Shown here: positions 25,197 to 31,639 of the stretch, one piece after another
How the letters are laid out: each line of letters opens with the position of its first letter
Position numbering within the stretch: position 1 is the first letter of the stretch
DNA from: JBEAOO01 sp041164825
Lineage (GTDB): Bacteria; Pseudomonadota; Gammaproteobacteria; Burkholderiales; Burkholderiaceae_C
DNA: 31,639 bases
Assembly: GCA_041164825.1 (NCBI GenBank)
Contig: JBEAOO010000167.1
Location: forward strand, 1 to 31,639
Direction of reading: 5' to 3'
Notes under the pieces: generated by a model
What the model saw: the letters and a program-made list of their open reading frames with translations, nothing else
Database searches by the model: none
What the model was told of the DNA's origin: nothing
Program-made: the position numbers and the translations under genes

Positions 25197-25775
25197 TTCC
25201 TGGGCCTTGGCCCAAAGAACCTGTTCCACATGGTGTTGCCGCTCCTTGATCAGCGCGGCGGAGAGGTGTTGCTCTTCCCGCTGCAAGGCGGCGATGTCGG
25301 CGATTTGCCGTTGCACGGCCAGCGGGGGGGCGGGGATCTTCAGCTCGCGCAGGCTCGTCACGGTCACCATGCGGACCATGGTCCCGCGCGCGATGGCGTT
25401 GATGTCGCGCTGGACAGGGCTGCTGTTGAGCATCCAGTGCAAGTAGTGCGGGTCCAGCAGGTGTGCATGAACCCGGATTCGGATCAAGGGCGCGGCCAAG
25501 ATGGTGGGCTGCTTGATGCTCTGCACCAGCACGGCTTGGTTGCTGACGCCGCGGGCGCGGAAGAGCAAGTCACCAGGCAGGACCCGTAGCTTGGCTTGAT
25601 CGCCCAAAAACGTGATGGCGGGAAGCGGCGTCCCCTCGGTGAGCACGTCGTCCGGGGTGTTGGCCATGCTGACGACGTGCACGTCCCCGGGGTGCTCATC
25701 TTGAATGGCGCCTCTGAAAGCGAATCCCGGCAGGAGGTCCGCCATCTCGCCAAGGGAAAATGAGGCATTGCGCAT
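25188..25775 (-). CDS. Half-size Type I specificity subunit (single target-recognition domain)
   Basis: 195 residues, half of a normal HsdS. It reads as one target-recognition domain (SLGEMADLLPGFAFRGAI, LRVLPGDLLFRARGVS, HYLHWMLNSSPVQRDI, ARGTMVRMVTVTSLRELKIP) followed by one helical spacer (PPLAVQRQIADIAALQREEQHL). Half-S proteins can dimerise and support methylation of palindromic targets. It is the first gene of the operon, separated from hsdM by about 670 bp that include two small genes. It ends cleanly, with no sign of a broken second half. Whether it works with this HsdM, antagonises the full HsdS, or is a remnant cannot be told from sequence. Confidence 0.82.
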   Translation of the reverse strand: MRNASFSLGEMADLLPGFAFRGAIQDEHPGDVHVVSMANTPDDVLTEGTPLPAITFLGDQAKLRVLPGDLLFRARGVSNQAVLVQSIKQPTILAAPLIRIRVHAHLLDPHYLHWMLNSSPVQRDINAIARGTMVRMVTVTSLRELKIPAPPLAVQRQIADIAALQREEQHLSAALIKERQHHVEQVLWAKAQEVR

Positions 25776-25811
25776 GCGTCAGATCATAGGACATTTCCGA
25801 CGATGAAGGGG

Positions 25812-25830
25812 GCAGTACGCCGCATACTGC
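25812..25830. promoter_or_regulatory. Near-palindrome at the RM operon start site (possible operator)
   Basis: GCAGTA-N7-TACTGC, extending to GC/GC in the middle with one mismatched pair, 19 bases in all. It overlaps the predicted transcription start, 4 bases below the -10 box, a classic position for a repressor site. No regulator gene is seen in the operon. Confidence 0.5.
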
Positions 25831-25834
25831 TCGT

Positions 25835-25862
25835 CTTATATTTGTGGTCGACTCGGTGTCGA
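25835..25862 (-). promoter_or_regulatory. Sigma-70 type promoter of the restriction operon
   Basis: On the minus strand TCGACA (one mismatch to TTGACA), a 16-bp spacer and TATAAG (one mismatch to TATAAT). Predicted start is about 25828, giving a leader of about 53 nt before the half-HsdS ATG. An inverted repeat TCGAC-N5-GTCGA overlaps the -35 box. The AT-rich patch stands out in a GC-rich region. Confidence 0.7.
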
Positions 25863-25988
25863 GCACAATGTGAGACGCGGCAGAGTCGCTTGTTGGCGTG
25901 GGATTTTCCGCGGTCATCCATGCGGAATGCTGGTGGGGGCTGATGCAGCGTGGCTGGATGAGCGGGCCATGCTGCCGGTGGGCCGGTG

Positions 25989-26007
25989 CAGCCGCATCCC
26001 GCGGCTG
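25989..26007. other. Stem-loop after the last gene of the nifHDK block
   Basis: Perfect 7-bp stem CAGCCGC / GCGGCTG with an ATCCC loop, 4 bases beyond the stop of the 163-aa gene on the minus strand. No T tract follows; it could mark the 3' end of the nifHDK transcript. Confidence 0.5.
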
Positions 26008-26011
26008 TCGC

Positions 26012-26503
26012 TCAAAGATCGTCGGCCAGCGCTTCCACCGCGATCAATTGTTCTCGCAGCGCCCAGCGCGCGCGCCAGCCCGAGGGTTGGGCGTCAAACA
26101 GTGGGTCGGGGCGGTCGACCGCCGCCATGGCCACGTCCTCGTGGCCGTAGATGCGCCACTGGCCGCCGCGCTGCGTCAGCGCTGCCATGCCGGCGTCCAA
26201 GGGGCTCACCGGCTCGGGGCGAAATGTGCCCAAGCCCAGCAGGTGATCGGCACGGTAGAGCGGCGTGTCCCAGCCGTGGGCATCGGCCAGCGCGCACAGC
26301 GCCGGGTTGGCCTCGCGCACGGCTGCCGAGTCGGGCGTCAGGTCACCGGCTTGTTCCAGCAACTCGCGCGGCGTGACCACGTCAAACACCGCCCACTCGG
26401 GCAGCGGGTCTTGCGCGCAGACCTTGCGCAAAAAGTCGGCGGCGTCGTAGGCAAACCAGGCGCGTGCCGCGCTGGCATCGGGTTGTTCCACCACGAAGAT
26501 CAT
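26012..26503 (-). CDS. Unrecognised protein at the end of the nifHDK operon, 163 aa
   Basis: Begins MIFVVEQPDASAARAWFAYD and is acidic and soluble-looking, with single scattered Cys residues (near 29 and 70) and no metal-cluster spacing, signal peptide or membrane helix. A good ribosome-binding site (GAGGAG) lies upstream of the ATG. The middle region (LCALADAHGWDTPLYRADHL) and the end (REQLIAVEALADDL) are helical. Codon use matches the nif genes, and it lies in line with them, 139 bp after the 135-aa gene. I think similar genes occur downstream of nifK in other betaproteobacteria but cannot name a family. Function unknown. Confidence 0.78.
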   Translation of the reverse strand: MIFVVEQPDASAARAWFAYDAADFLRKVCAQDPLPEWAVFDVVTPRELLEQAGDLTPDSAAVREANPALCALADAHGWDTPLYRADHLLGLGTFRPEPVSPLDAGMAALTQRGGQWRIYGHEDVAMAAVDRPDPLFDAQPSGWRARWALREQLIAVEALADDL

Positions 26504-26642
26504 GCGAAGTGCTCCTCAGTTGGGGCCCGGTGCCCGGGTCGTCGGCAGACGGACAGATCGGTGGGCCGCTCACACGCACACACGCACGCATGCCGAGCGC
26601 CGCAGCGTGCGACGCGCCCAGCGCGTGCGCCGCCTCAGCATC

Positions 26643-27050
26643 TCACTCCACGCCTTCGGCAAAGGCTTTTTGCCACACCGCCTGGCGCAGCCGCTCCGAC
26701 ACGGCGATGGCCGAGCCGTCAAACGTGTCTTGGTGGCGGCGCAGCGCGGCTTGGGCCACCGAGGCTTCGCTCATCGTCATCGGCAGCCGCCCGGCCATGT
26801 GCGTGGCCTTGGGGCAGGCCTTCAAGATGGCTTGGCGGTTCGGGTGCTCATCGAGCACCACCAGCGCATCGGTCTCGGGCTGGCCGGCCAGGCAGACCCA
26901 GCCGTTGATGATCGCCACATCGCGGCCATCTTGCGTGGTCTTCACGTACACCGGCGACGCCTTGGTCGCGCCGGTTTGCCCGATCACCGCGTTGGCAACG
27001 TTGGTGCCTGAAGCTGAAGACGCAGGCGTGGCAGAAGCAGCGGTGTTCAT
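26643..27050 (-). CDS. Unrecognised protein in the nifHDK operon, 135 aa
   Basis: The ATG lies 2 bases beyond the stop of the FeSII-like ferredoxin gene, so the two are surely co-transcribed. The first 30 residues are Ala/Ser/Thr-rich and probably disordered. The core has DGRDVAIINGWVCLAG, DALVVLDEHPNRQAILKACPKATHMAG and a helical C-terminus (RLRQAVWQKAFAEGVE). Two cysteines (C53 and C79) are present, not in a cluster pattern. No signal or membrane segment. Position suggests a part in nitrogenase maturation or protection, but nothing in the sequence states which. Confidence 0.8.
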   Translation of the reverse strand: MNTAASATPASSASGTNVANAVIGQTGATKASPVYVKTTQDGRDVAIINGWVCLAGQPETDALVVLDEHPNRQAILKACPKATHMAGRLPMTMSEASVAQAALRRHQDTFDGSAIAVSERLRQAVWQKAFAEGVE

Positions 27051-27052
27051 GG

Positions 27053-27400
27053 TCAGAACCTCACCACGATGTCTTCATTGCGCACGATGAACTGGCAAGC
27101 CAGACGCCACGGCGGCGGCAGATCGCGCGTTTCAGCGTCCTCAATTTGCTGCGCGGTGATCTTGCCCGCGTAGCGCAACACCGTCTTCTCCTTTTCCGTC
27201 AGCGCCACCGCATACGGCGCGTTCGAGGTCAGCACCGTCACCTGCAATTGGCAGGAGCCGCACTCACCGTTTTCACACTCAAAGTCCAGCGGAATCTGGT
27301 GCGCCTTGGCCACCGCCAACAGCGTCTTGGTGTCGCCCGCCACCGCATACACCGTCAGGTCCTTGGGCATGCGCGGCGAAGTGAACGTCACATTGGCCAT
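27053..27400 (-). CDS. [2Fe-2S] ferredoxin, FeSII (Shethna protein II)-like
   Basis: 115 residues. Plant-type [2Fe-2S] ligands are C42-x4-C47-x2-C50 and C102 (CENGECGSC, then LACQFIV). The start (MANVTFTSPRMPKDLTVYAVAG), the ALTEKEKTVLRYAGK segment and DLPPPWRLACQ resemble, from memory, Azotobacter FeSII, which binds oxidised nitrogenase and shields it from oxygen. Ordinary plant-type ferredoxins lack this layout, though an electron donor role remains possible. The ATG at 27400 has AGGA upstream; the frame extends 192 bases further without support. It follows nifK after a 198-bp spacer with strong hairpins and is tightly coupled to the 135-aa gene. Confidence 0.87.
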   Translation of the reverse strand: MANVTFTSPRMPKDLTVYAVAGDTKTLLAVAKAHQIPLDFECENGECGSCQLQVTVLTSNAPYAVALTEKEKTVLRYAGKITAQQIEDAETRDLPPPWRLACQFIVRNEDIVVRF

Positions 27401-27431
27401 GGTCGTTATCCTGTTCAAAGTTTCCAAGATC

Positions 27432-27478
27432 AGCCCACGCGAATGCGGCAAAGCGAAGCGAGCCGCATCGCGTGGGCT
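27432..27478. other. Large hairpin in the nifK-ferredoxin spacer
   Basis: A 17-bp stem with one bulged A: arms AGCCCACGCGAATGCGGC and GCCGCATCGCGTGGGCT, loop 12 nt. No T tract follows on the minus strand. It could block 3' decay of the nifHDK message or reduce read-through into the ferredoxin gene. Confidence 0.8.
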
Positions 27479-27531
27479 GAGGTGCGGTGATCGCCGTCGC
27501 GAGCGGTCCGAGGTGGGGTTCAGCGCGCGGA

Positions 27532-27549
27532 GCCATACCCCTGTATGGC
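27532..27549. other. Second hairpin in the nifK-ferredoxin spacer
   Basis: Perfect 7-bp stem GCCATAC / GTATGGC with a CCCT loop, about 50 bases after the nifK stop on the minus strand and before the larger hairpin. Confidence 0.65.
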
Positions 27550-27598
27550 GAGCACGCTGGGCCCCAGATCGGGCCGCGCAGCAGGCGAGCACCGTGCC

Positions 27599-29158
27599 TC
27601 AGCGGATGATGTCGTAGCTGTAGTCGGTCTTCGCGGGCGTGATGGTGTTCGCATCCAGCGTCTCAAAGAACTCGTCCAAGAACATGATCAGCTGACGCAG
27701 CGCACCCTCGTAGCCCCAGGTCGGGAAGCGGTGATAGTGGTGGCGATCAAAGATCGGGAACACCAGGCGGATCAGCGGCGTCTTCGTGTCGCGCTCCAGG
27801 TACTTGCCGTAGGTGTTGCCGATCAGAAAGTCCACCGGCTCCACATTCAGCAGACTGCGCATGTGCCACAGATCGCGCTTGGCGTAGGCCTTGCAGCCGG
27901 CGCCAAAGGGCGAGGCGGCCAACAGCGCTTCCACCTTTTTGGCCCACGCCTCGGTGCCGTTGGTGCTCAGCACGTGCGCCGGCTCGGCACCCAGCTCCAG
28001 CAAGAACTCGGTCAGGCCGAGCAGTTGGTCCGGGTCGCCATACAGCGCGTAGCGCTTGCCGTGCAAGTGGGCTTGGCTGTCGGCCATCGCGTCCACCAGG
28101 CGGCCGCGTTCTTTCTCCAGCGCAGCGGGCACGGGCTTGCCGGTCAGGCGCGCCACTTCCATGATGAAGCGGTCGGTGCCGGCCACGCCGGTGGGGCTGT
28201 TCAGCACCACCACGTCATGGCCCTTTTCCCTCAGGTACTTGATCGTCTTCTCGGAGCTGTACTCCTGGAACACGATGGTCGCCTTGGCGTGCAAGCCCTT
28301 GATCACGTCGTCCTTGGTGGTGCCGCCGTCGTACATGCGGAACTCACCATCGGTGGGCGTGTCCCACACTTCCGACGGGTCGCACAGCAGGTTCACCTCG
28401 GCGCCAAACAGGCTGAAGATGCGCTTGATCTCGCGCATATTGCCCACCACAAAACCATCGAACCCGCCGATGAAGTTGATGGTGTCGGTGGGCACGCGTT
28501 CGAGCTTGGGCACGGTGCCGGCTTTGCCGTCCCAGAAGTGCTGCAAGACGCCCAGCAGCGCGTTGTCGTAGCCGGTGATGTGGCTGCCGACAAACGCCGG
28601 GGTGTGCGCAAACGGCACGTCAAACTCGGCCGGGATGCTGCCCCTTTCTTTGCTGGTCTTGATGAAGGCGTTCAAGTCGTCGCCAATCACCTCGGCCATG
28701 CAGGTGGTGCTCACCGCGATCATGTCGGGCTTGTAGAGGTTGTAGGTGTTGGCCAGGCCGTCGATCATGTTGTTCAGGCCACCAAACACCGCCGCGTCTT
28801 CGGTCATCGACGAGCTCACGCAGCTGGTGGGTTCCTTGAAGTGACGGCTGAAGTGCGAGCGGTAGTAGGCCACGCAGCCTTGGCTGCCGTGCACGAAGCT
28901 CAGCGTCTTGGCAAAGCCGTTGGCCACATACACGGCGCCCAGCGGCTGGCAGGCCTTGGCGGGGTTCACCACCAGGGCGTCACGGGCAAAGTTCTTGTCC
29001 ATGTACTCGCGGCTTTGGGTCCAGTCGCGGATTTCCTCGACCTTGGTGTCCGGGTGGTTGTATTCGAACTGTTCCTTCTTGTCGGCGAACAGCTTTTGAT
29101 ATTCCGGCTCGCGGAACAGCATCTCGTGGTCAATGACCTTGTCTGCGTTTTGGGGCAT
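27599..29158 (-). CDS. nifK: Nitrogenase MoFe protein beta chain NifK
   Basis: 519 residues, full length. With NifD it forms the MoFe protein. P-cluster cysteines C70 (KACQP), C95 (GSQGC) and C153 (STTCMAEVIGDD) sit at the same numbers as in Azotobacter. The C-terminus is complete (TDYSYDIIR). This is the N-terminally extended NifK type: residues 1-60 (MPQNADKVIDHEMLFREPEY onward) include the segment that wraps NifD. It follows nifD by 53 bp and is followed by a 198-bp structured spacer before the ferredoxin. Confidence 0.97.
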   Translation of the reverse strand: MPQNADKVIDHEMLFREPEYQKLFADKKEQFEYNHPDTKVEEIRDWTQSREYMDKNFARDALVVNPAKACQPLGAVYVANGFAKTLSFVHGSQGCVAYYRSHFSRHFKEPTSCVSSSMTEDAAVFGGLNNMIDGLANTYNLYKPDMIAVSTTCMAEVIGDDLNAFIKTSKERGSIPAEFDVPFAHTPAFVGSHITGYDNALLGVLQHFWDGKAGTVPKLERVPTDTINFIGGFDGFVVGNMREIKRIFSLFGAEVNLLCDPSEVWDTPTDGEFRMYDGGTTKDDVIKGLHAKATIVFQEYSSEKTIKYLREKGHDVVVLNSPTGVAGTDRFIMEVARLTGKPVPAALEKERGRLVDAMADSQAHLHGKRYALYGDPDQLLGLTEFLLELGAEPAHVLSTNGTEAWAKKVEALLAASPFGAGCKAYAKRDLWHMRSLLNVEPVDFLIGNTYGKYLERDTKTPLIRLVFPIFDRHHYHRFPTWGYEGALRQLIMFLDEFFETLDANTITPAKTDYSYDIIR

Positions 29159-29211
29159 GGGGAACTCCAGACTGTGTGAGGGTGTGAACGGGTGAGGCCG
29201 CCGCAGCGCGC

Positions 29212-30675
29212 TCAGGCCGCCTTCTTGAACGGGCTCTTGGCCAGGCCCCAGATGGGCGAGCTGATGGCCATGTCCATGTCGCGGGCGAAGATGGCGAAGC
29301 CGTCATAGCCGTGGTACGGGCCGCTGTAGTCCCAGCTGTGCATTTGGCGGAAGGGCACGCCCATCTTCTGGAACACGTACTTTTCCTTGATGCCCGAACC
29401 CACCAGGTCCGGCTGCACCTTCTCCACGAACTTCTCAAACTCGTAGCCGGTCACGTCGTCATAGATCAGCGTGCCGTCTTTGATGTAATGCGTGGTGCGC
29501 TGGTAGTCGTCGTTGTGGCCAAACTCGTAGCCGGTGCCGACCACGTTCATGCCCAGGTCCTCATAGGCGCCGATCACGTGGCGCGGGCGCAGGCCGCCGA
29601 CAAACAACATCACCGTCTTGCCTTCCAGGCGCGGGCGGTATTTGTCGATCACGGCCTGCATCAGCGGCTTGTACTTGTTGATCACCTCTTCGGCCTTGGC
29701 CTTGATGGTGTCGTCAAAGTGGCTGGCGATTTCGCGCAAGCTCTTCTCGATCATCGTCGGGCCGAAGAAGTTGTATTCCACCCAAGGAATGCCGTACTTC
29801 TCTTCCATGTGCCGGCTGATGTAGTTCATCGAGCGGTAGCAGTGCAGCACGTTGAGCTTGGCCTTGGGCGTGTTTTCCAGCTCGGCGATGGTGCCGTCGC
29901 CCGACCACTGCGCGATCACGCGCAGGCCCATTTCTTCGAGCAAGATGCGGCTGCTCCACGCATCGCCACCGATGTTGTAGTCGCCAATGATGGCCACGTC
30001 GTATTCGGTGGACACGAAATCGGGGCGCTTGTTCGGATCGACCTTGTCGAACACGAAATCACGGATCGCGTCATTGGCGATGTGGTGGCCCAGCGATTGC
30101 GACACGCCGCGGAAACCCTCGCAGCGCACCGGCACGATGGTGTGGCCGCCGTACTCCTTGGTCTTCTTCTTCGACACCGCTTCGATGTCGTCGCCGATCA
30201 GGCCGATCGGGCACTCCGACTGGATCGAGATGCCCTTGTTCAGCGGGAACAGCACCTGGATCTCGTCAATGATCTTGTCGAGCTTTTTGTCGCCACCAAA
30301 CACGATGTCCTTTTCTTGGAAATCGCTGGTGAACTGCATCGTCACGAAGGTGTCGATGCCGGTGGTGCCGATGTAGTAATTGCGGCGCGCGGCCCACGAG
30401 TACTGGCCGCAGCCCACCGGGCCGTGCGAGATGTGGATCATGTCCTTGATGGGACCCCACACCACGCCCTTGGAGCCGGCGTAAGCGCAACCGCGGATGG
30501 TCATCACCCCCGGCAGCGACTTGATGTTGGATTTGACGCCGCAGTCGGGTTTGCCTTCTTCGAAGGTGCCGAGGTGCTTGGCGCGACGCTTGGCCATCTT
30601 CTCGGGATAGGCCTTCAGGACTTCATCGATCAAGGCCTTGTTCTCGGCCTTGCGCTCTTCAATGGTGATGCTCAT
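29212..30675 (-). CDS. nifD: Nitrogenase MoFe protein alpha chain NifD
   Basis: 487 residues, full length. P-cluster cysteines are C63 (RGCAYAG), C89 (GPVGCGQYSW) and C155 (SECPIGLIGDD). FeMo-co ligands are C279 (LHCYRSMNY) and H446 (MHSWDYSGPYHG). The VSQSLGHH segment near 191-198 supplies the Gln and His that line the active site. Residue spacing indicates molybdenum nitrogenase, not VnfD or AnfD. The ATG at 30675 (MSITIEERKAEN) has GGAG upstream; an in-frame ATG 21 bases earlier is less likely. A 126-bp GC-rich structured spacer separates it from nifH. Confidence 0.97.
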   Translation of the reverse strand: MSITIEERKAENKALIDEVLKAYPEKMAKRRAKHLGTFEEGKPDCGVKSNIKSLPGVMTIRGCAYAGSKGVVWGPIKDMIHISHGPVGCGQYSWAARRNYYIGTTGIDTFVTMQFTSDFQEKDIVFGGDKKLDKIIDEIQVLFPLNKGISIQSECPIGLIGDDIEAVSKKKTKEYGGHTIVPVRCEGFRGVSQSLGHHIANDAIRDFVFDKVDPNKRPDFVSTEYDVAIIGDYNIGGDAWSSRILLEEMGLRVIAQWSGDGTIAELENTPKAKLNVLHCYRSMNYISRHMEEKYGIPWVEYNFFGPTMIEKSLREIASHFDDTIKAKAEEVINKYKPLMQAVIDKYRPRLEGKTVMLFVGGLRPRHVIGAYEDLGMNVVGTGYEFGHNDDYQRTTHYIKDGTLIYDDVTGYEFEKFVEKVQPDLVGSGIKEKYVFQKMGVPFRQMHSWDYSGPYHGYDGFAIFARDMDMAISSPIWGLAKSPFKKAA

Positions 30676-30740
30676 GGTGGGTTGCTCCGACTTCAAAGGT
30701 ACGGTGGGGGCGCCGTCAAGCGGCCGCCGCGGATCCGGCT

Positions 30741-30799
30741 GTGCCGGTCCGCCAGCGGCGCCCCCTTGAGGGGGAGCGCCGAAGGCGCTTCGGGGGGGC
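30741..30799. repeat. GC-rich repeat-like element with three stem-loops, nifH-nifD spacer
   Basis: Successive stems: CCGGC-TGT-GCCGG (about 30745-30757 region), CCCCC-TTGA-GGGGG (30761-30774) and AGCGCC-GAA-GGCGCT (30775-30789), followed by a run of seven Gs. The motif CCCCTTGAGGGGGAGCGCC resembles, from memory, a short intergenic repeat common in Comamonadaceae. On the minus strand it lies directly after the nifH stop and could set the ratio of nifH to nifDK message. Confidence 0.65.
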
Positions 30800-30801
30800 G
30801 G

Positions 30802-31639
30802 TCAGGCCGCCAGTTCGGCGGCGGACTTGCCGACGGTGGACTCGTCGATGGCGCCCATGATCCCGAACTCCATCAGCATGTCTTCCAGCTGGTCCATGGT
30901 GATGGGGGTGGGGATGGTGCCGTTGCCCGCATTGGCGTGGATCTTCTCGGCCAGGGTGCGGTACTCACCGGCTTGCTTCGAATCGGGCGCGTATTCCAGC
31001 ACCGTCATGCGACGCAGTTCAGCGTGTTGCACGATGTTGTCGCGCGGCACGAAGTGGATCAGGCGCGAACCGAGCATCTTGCTCAGTGCTTCGGCCAGCT
31101 CCAGTTCCTTGTCGGTCTGGCGCTCGTTGCACACCAGGCCACCCAAACGCACACCACCCGAGTTGGCGTACTTCAAGATGCCCTTGGAGATGTTGTTGGC
31201 GGCGTACATGGCCATCATTTCGCCAGACATGACGATGTAGATTTCCTGAGCCTTGTTTTCACGGATGGGCATGGCGAAGCCGCCGCACACCACGTCACCC
31301 AGCACGTCGTAGGACACGTAGTCCACGCCTTCGTAGGCGCCGTTTTCTTCCAAGAAGTTGATCGAAGTGATCACACCGCGACCAGCGCAGCCCACGCCTG
31401 GCTCTGGGCCACCGGATTCAACGCAACGGATGTCGCGGTAACCGATCTTCATGACGTCTTCGAGCTCCAAGTCCTCCACCGAACCGGCTTCAGCGGCGAG
31501 CGACAGGATGGTGTCCTGAGCCTTCGCGTGCAAAATCAGGCGAGTGGAGTCAGCCTTGGGATCGCAGCCGACGATGAGGATCTTCTGACCCATTTCGGCC
31601 AGAGCGGCCAAGGTGTTTTGAGAAGTGGTTGATTTACCA
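30802..31639 (-). CDS. nifH: Nitrogenase iron protein NifH, 5'-truncated by window edge
   Basis: About 278 C-terminal codons are present; translation enters inside the P-loop (GKSTTSQNTLAALAEMG), so roughly the first 15 residues and the promoter lie outside. NifH hydrolyses ATP and passes electrons to the MoFe protein. Visible marks: VGCDPKADSTR (switch/Walker region), PGVGCAGRGVIT carrying a [4Fe-4S] cysteine and the arginine that DraT can ADP-ribosylate, and DVLGDVVCGGFAMP carrying the second cluster cysteine. An internal Met at 31611 is not the start. First gene of the nifHDK operon. Confidence 0.97.
   Translation of the reverse strand, partial: GKSTTSQNTLAALAEMGQKILIVGCDPKADSTRLILHAKAQDTILSLAAEAGSVEDLELEDVMKIGYRDIRCVESGGPEPGVGCAGRGVITSINFLEENGAYEGVDYVSYDVLGDVVCGGFAMPIRENKAQEIYIVMSGEMMAMYAANNISKGILKYANSGGVRLGGLVCNERQTDKELELAEALSKMLGSRLIHFVPRDNIVQHAELRRMTVLEYAPDSKQAGEYRTLAEKIHANAGNGTIPTPITMDQLEDMLMEFGIMGAIDESTVGKSAAELAA

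Noticed and set aside
26571..26592. CA/CG-rich repeat tract as a microsatellite
   Set aside because: The CACACGCACACACGCACGCA run is short and irregular; it could be chance in a GC-rich spacer and I would not annotate it.
31609..31611. Met codon at 31611 as the nifH start
   Set aside because: The frame continues upstream with the NifH P-loop residues (GKSTTSQNT) to the window edge, so this Met is internal.

Overview
The window reads as a GC-rich betaproteobacterial chromosome, most likely Burkholderiales (Comamonadaceae-like). This is inferred from base composition, the split pntAA/pntAB/pntB transhydrogenase, the housekeeping neighbours and the nif gene order; no database was consulted. The core content is a large part of a molybdenum nitrogenase (nif) cluster on the minus strand, with unrelated modules embedded between its two halves.

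Layout. (1) 1-7393, plus strand: the 3' part of pntAA, then pntAB and pntB with a strong terminator; a FadD-type acyl-CoA ligase; a conserved protein of unknown function; MTA/SAH nucleosidase; RsmE; a YidB/DUF937 protein with its terminator. (2) 7423-12380, minus strand: nifE-nifN-nifX-DUF269-CCE_0567/DUF683-fdxB-nifQ, the cofactor-assembly operon, with a sigma-54 type -24/-12 promoter 34 bp before nifE. (3) 12547-16654: a TPR-less SPINDLY/OGT-family glycosyltransferase and an AlkB dioxygenase (plus), converging on a methyl-accepting chemotaxis protein (minus). (4) 16828-25775, minus strand: a tightly overlapping Type I restriction-modification operon in the order half-HsdS, 39-aa small ORF, two-TM protein, HsdM, DinD, 33-aa small ORF, HsdS, HsdR, YgjP-like metallopeptidase. 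(5) 26012-31639, minus strand: nifH (cut by the window edge), nifD, nifK, an FeSII (Shethna II)-like [2Fe-2S] ferredoxin and two unrecognised small proteins.

How it fits together. NifH, NifD and NifK form the nitrogenase. NifE/NifN is the scaffold on which FeMo-co is finished. NifX and the two small nif-associated proteins carry or store cofactor intermediates, NifQ supplies Mo, and FdxB supplies electrons. The FeSII-like protein directly after nifK suggests a link between nitrogenase expression and oxygen protection. The two nif blocks point the same way but are about 13.6 kb apart, and the RM operon in between has its own sigma-70 type promoter. The simplest reading is that a defence island, and possibly other genes, entered an ancestral nifHDK...nifENX cluster.

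No stretch over 300 bases lacks a gene. The spacers hold several strong hairpins, a 13-nt tandem repeat and a GC-rich repeat-like element. I saw no tRNA, rRNA, CRISPR array or insertion sequence.
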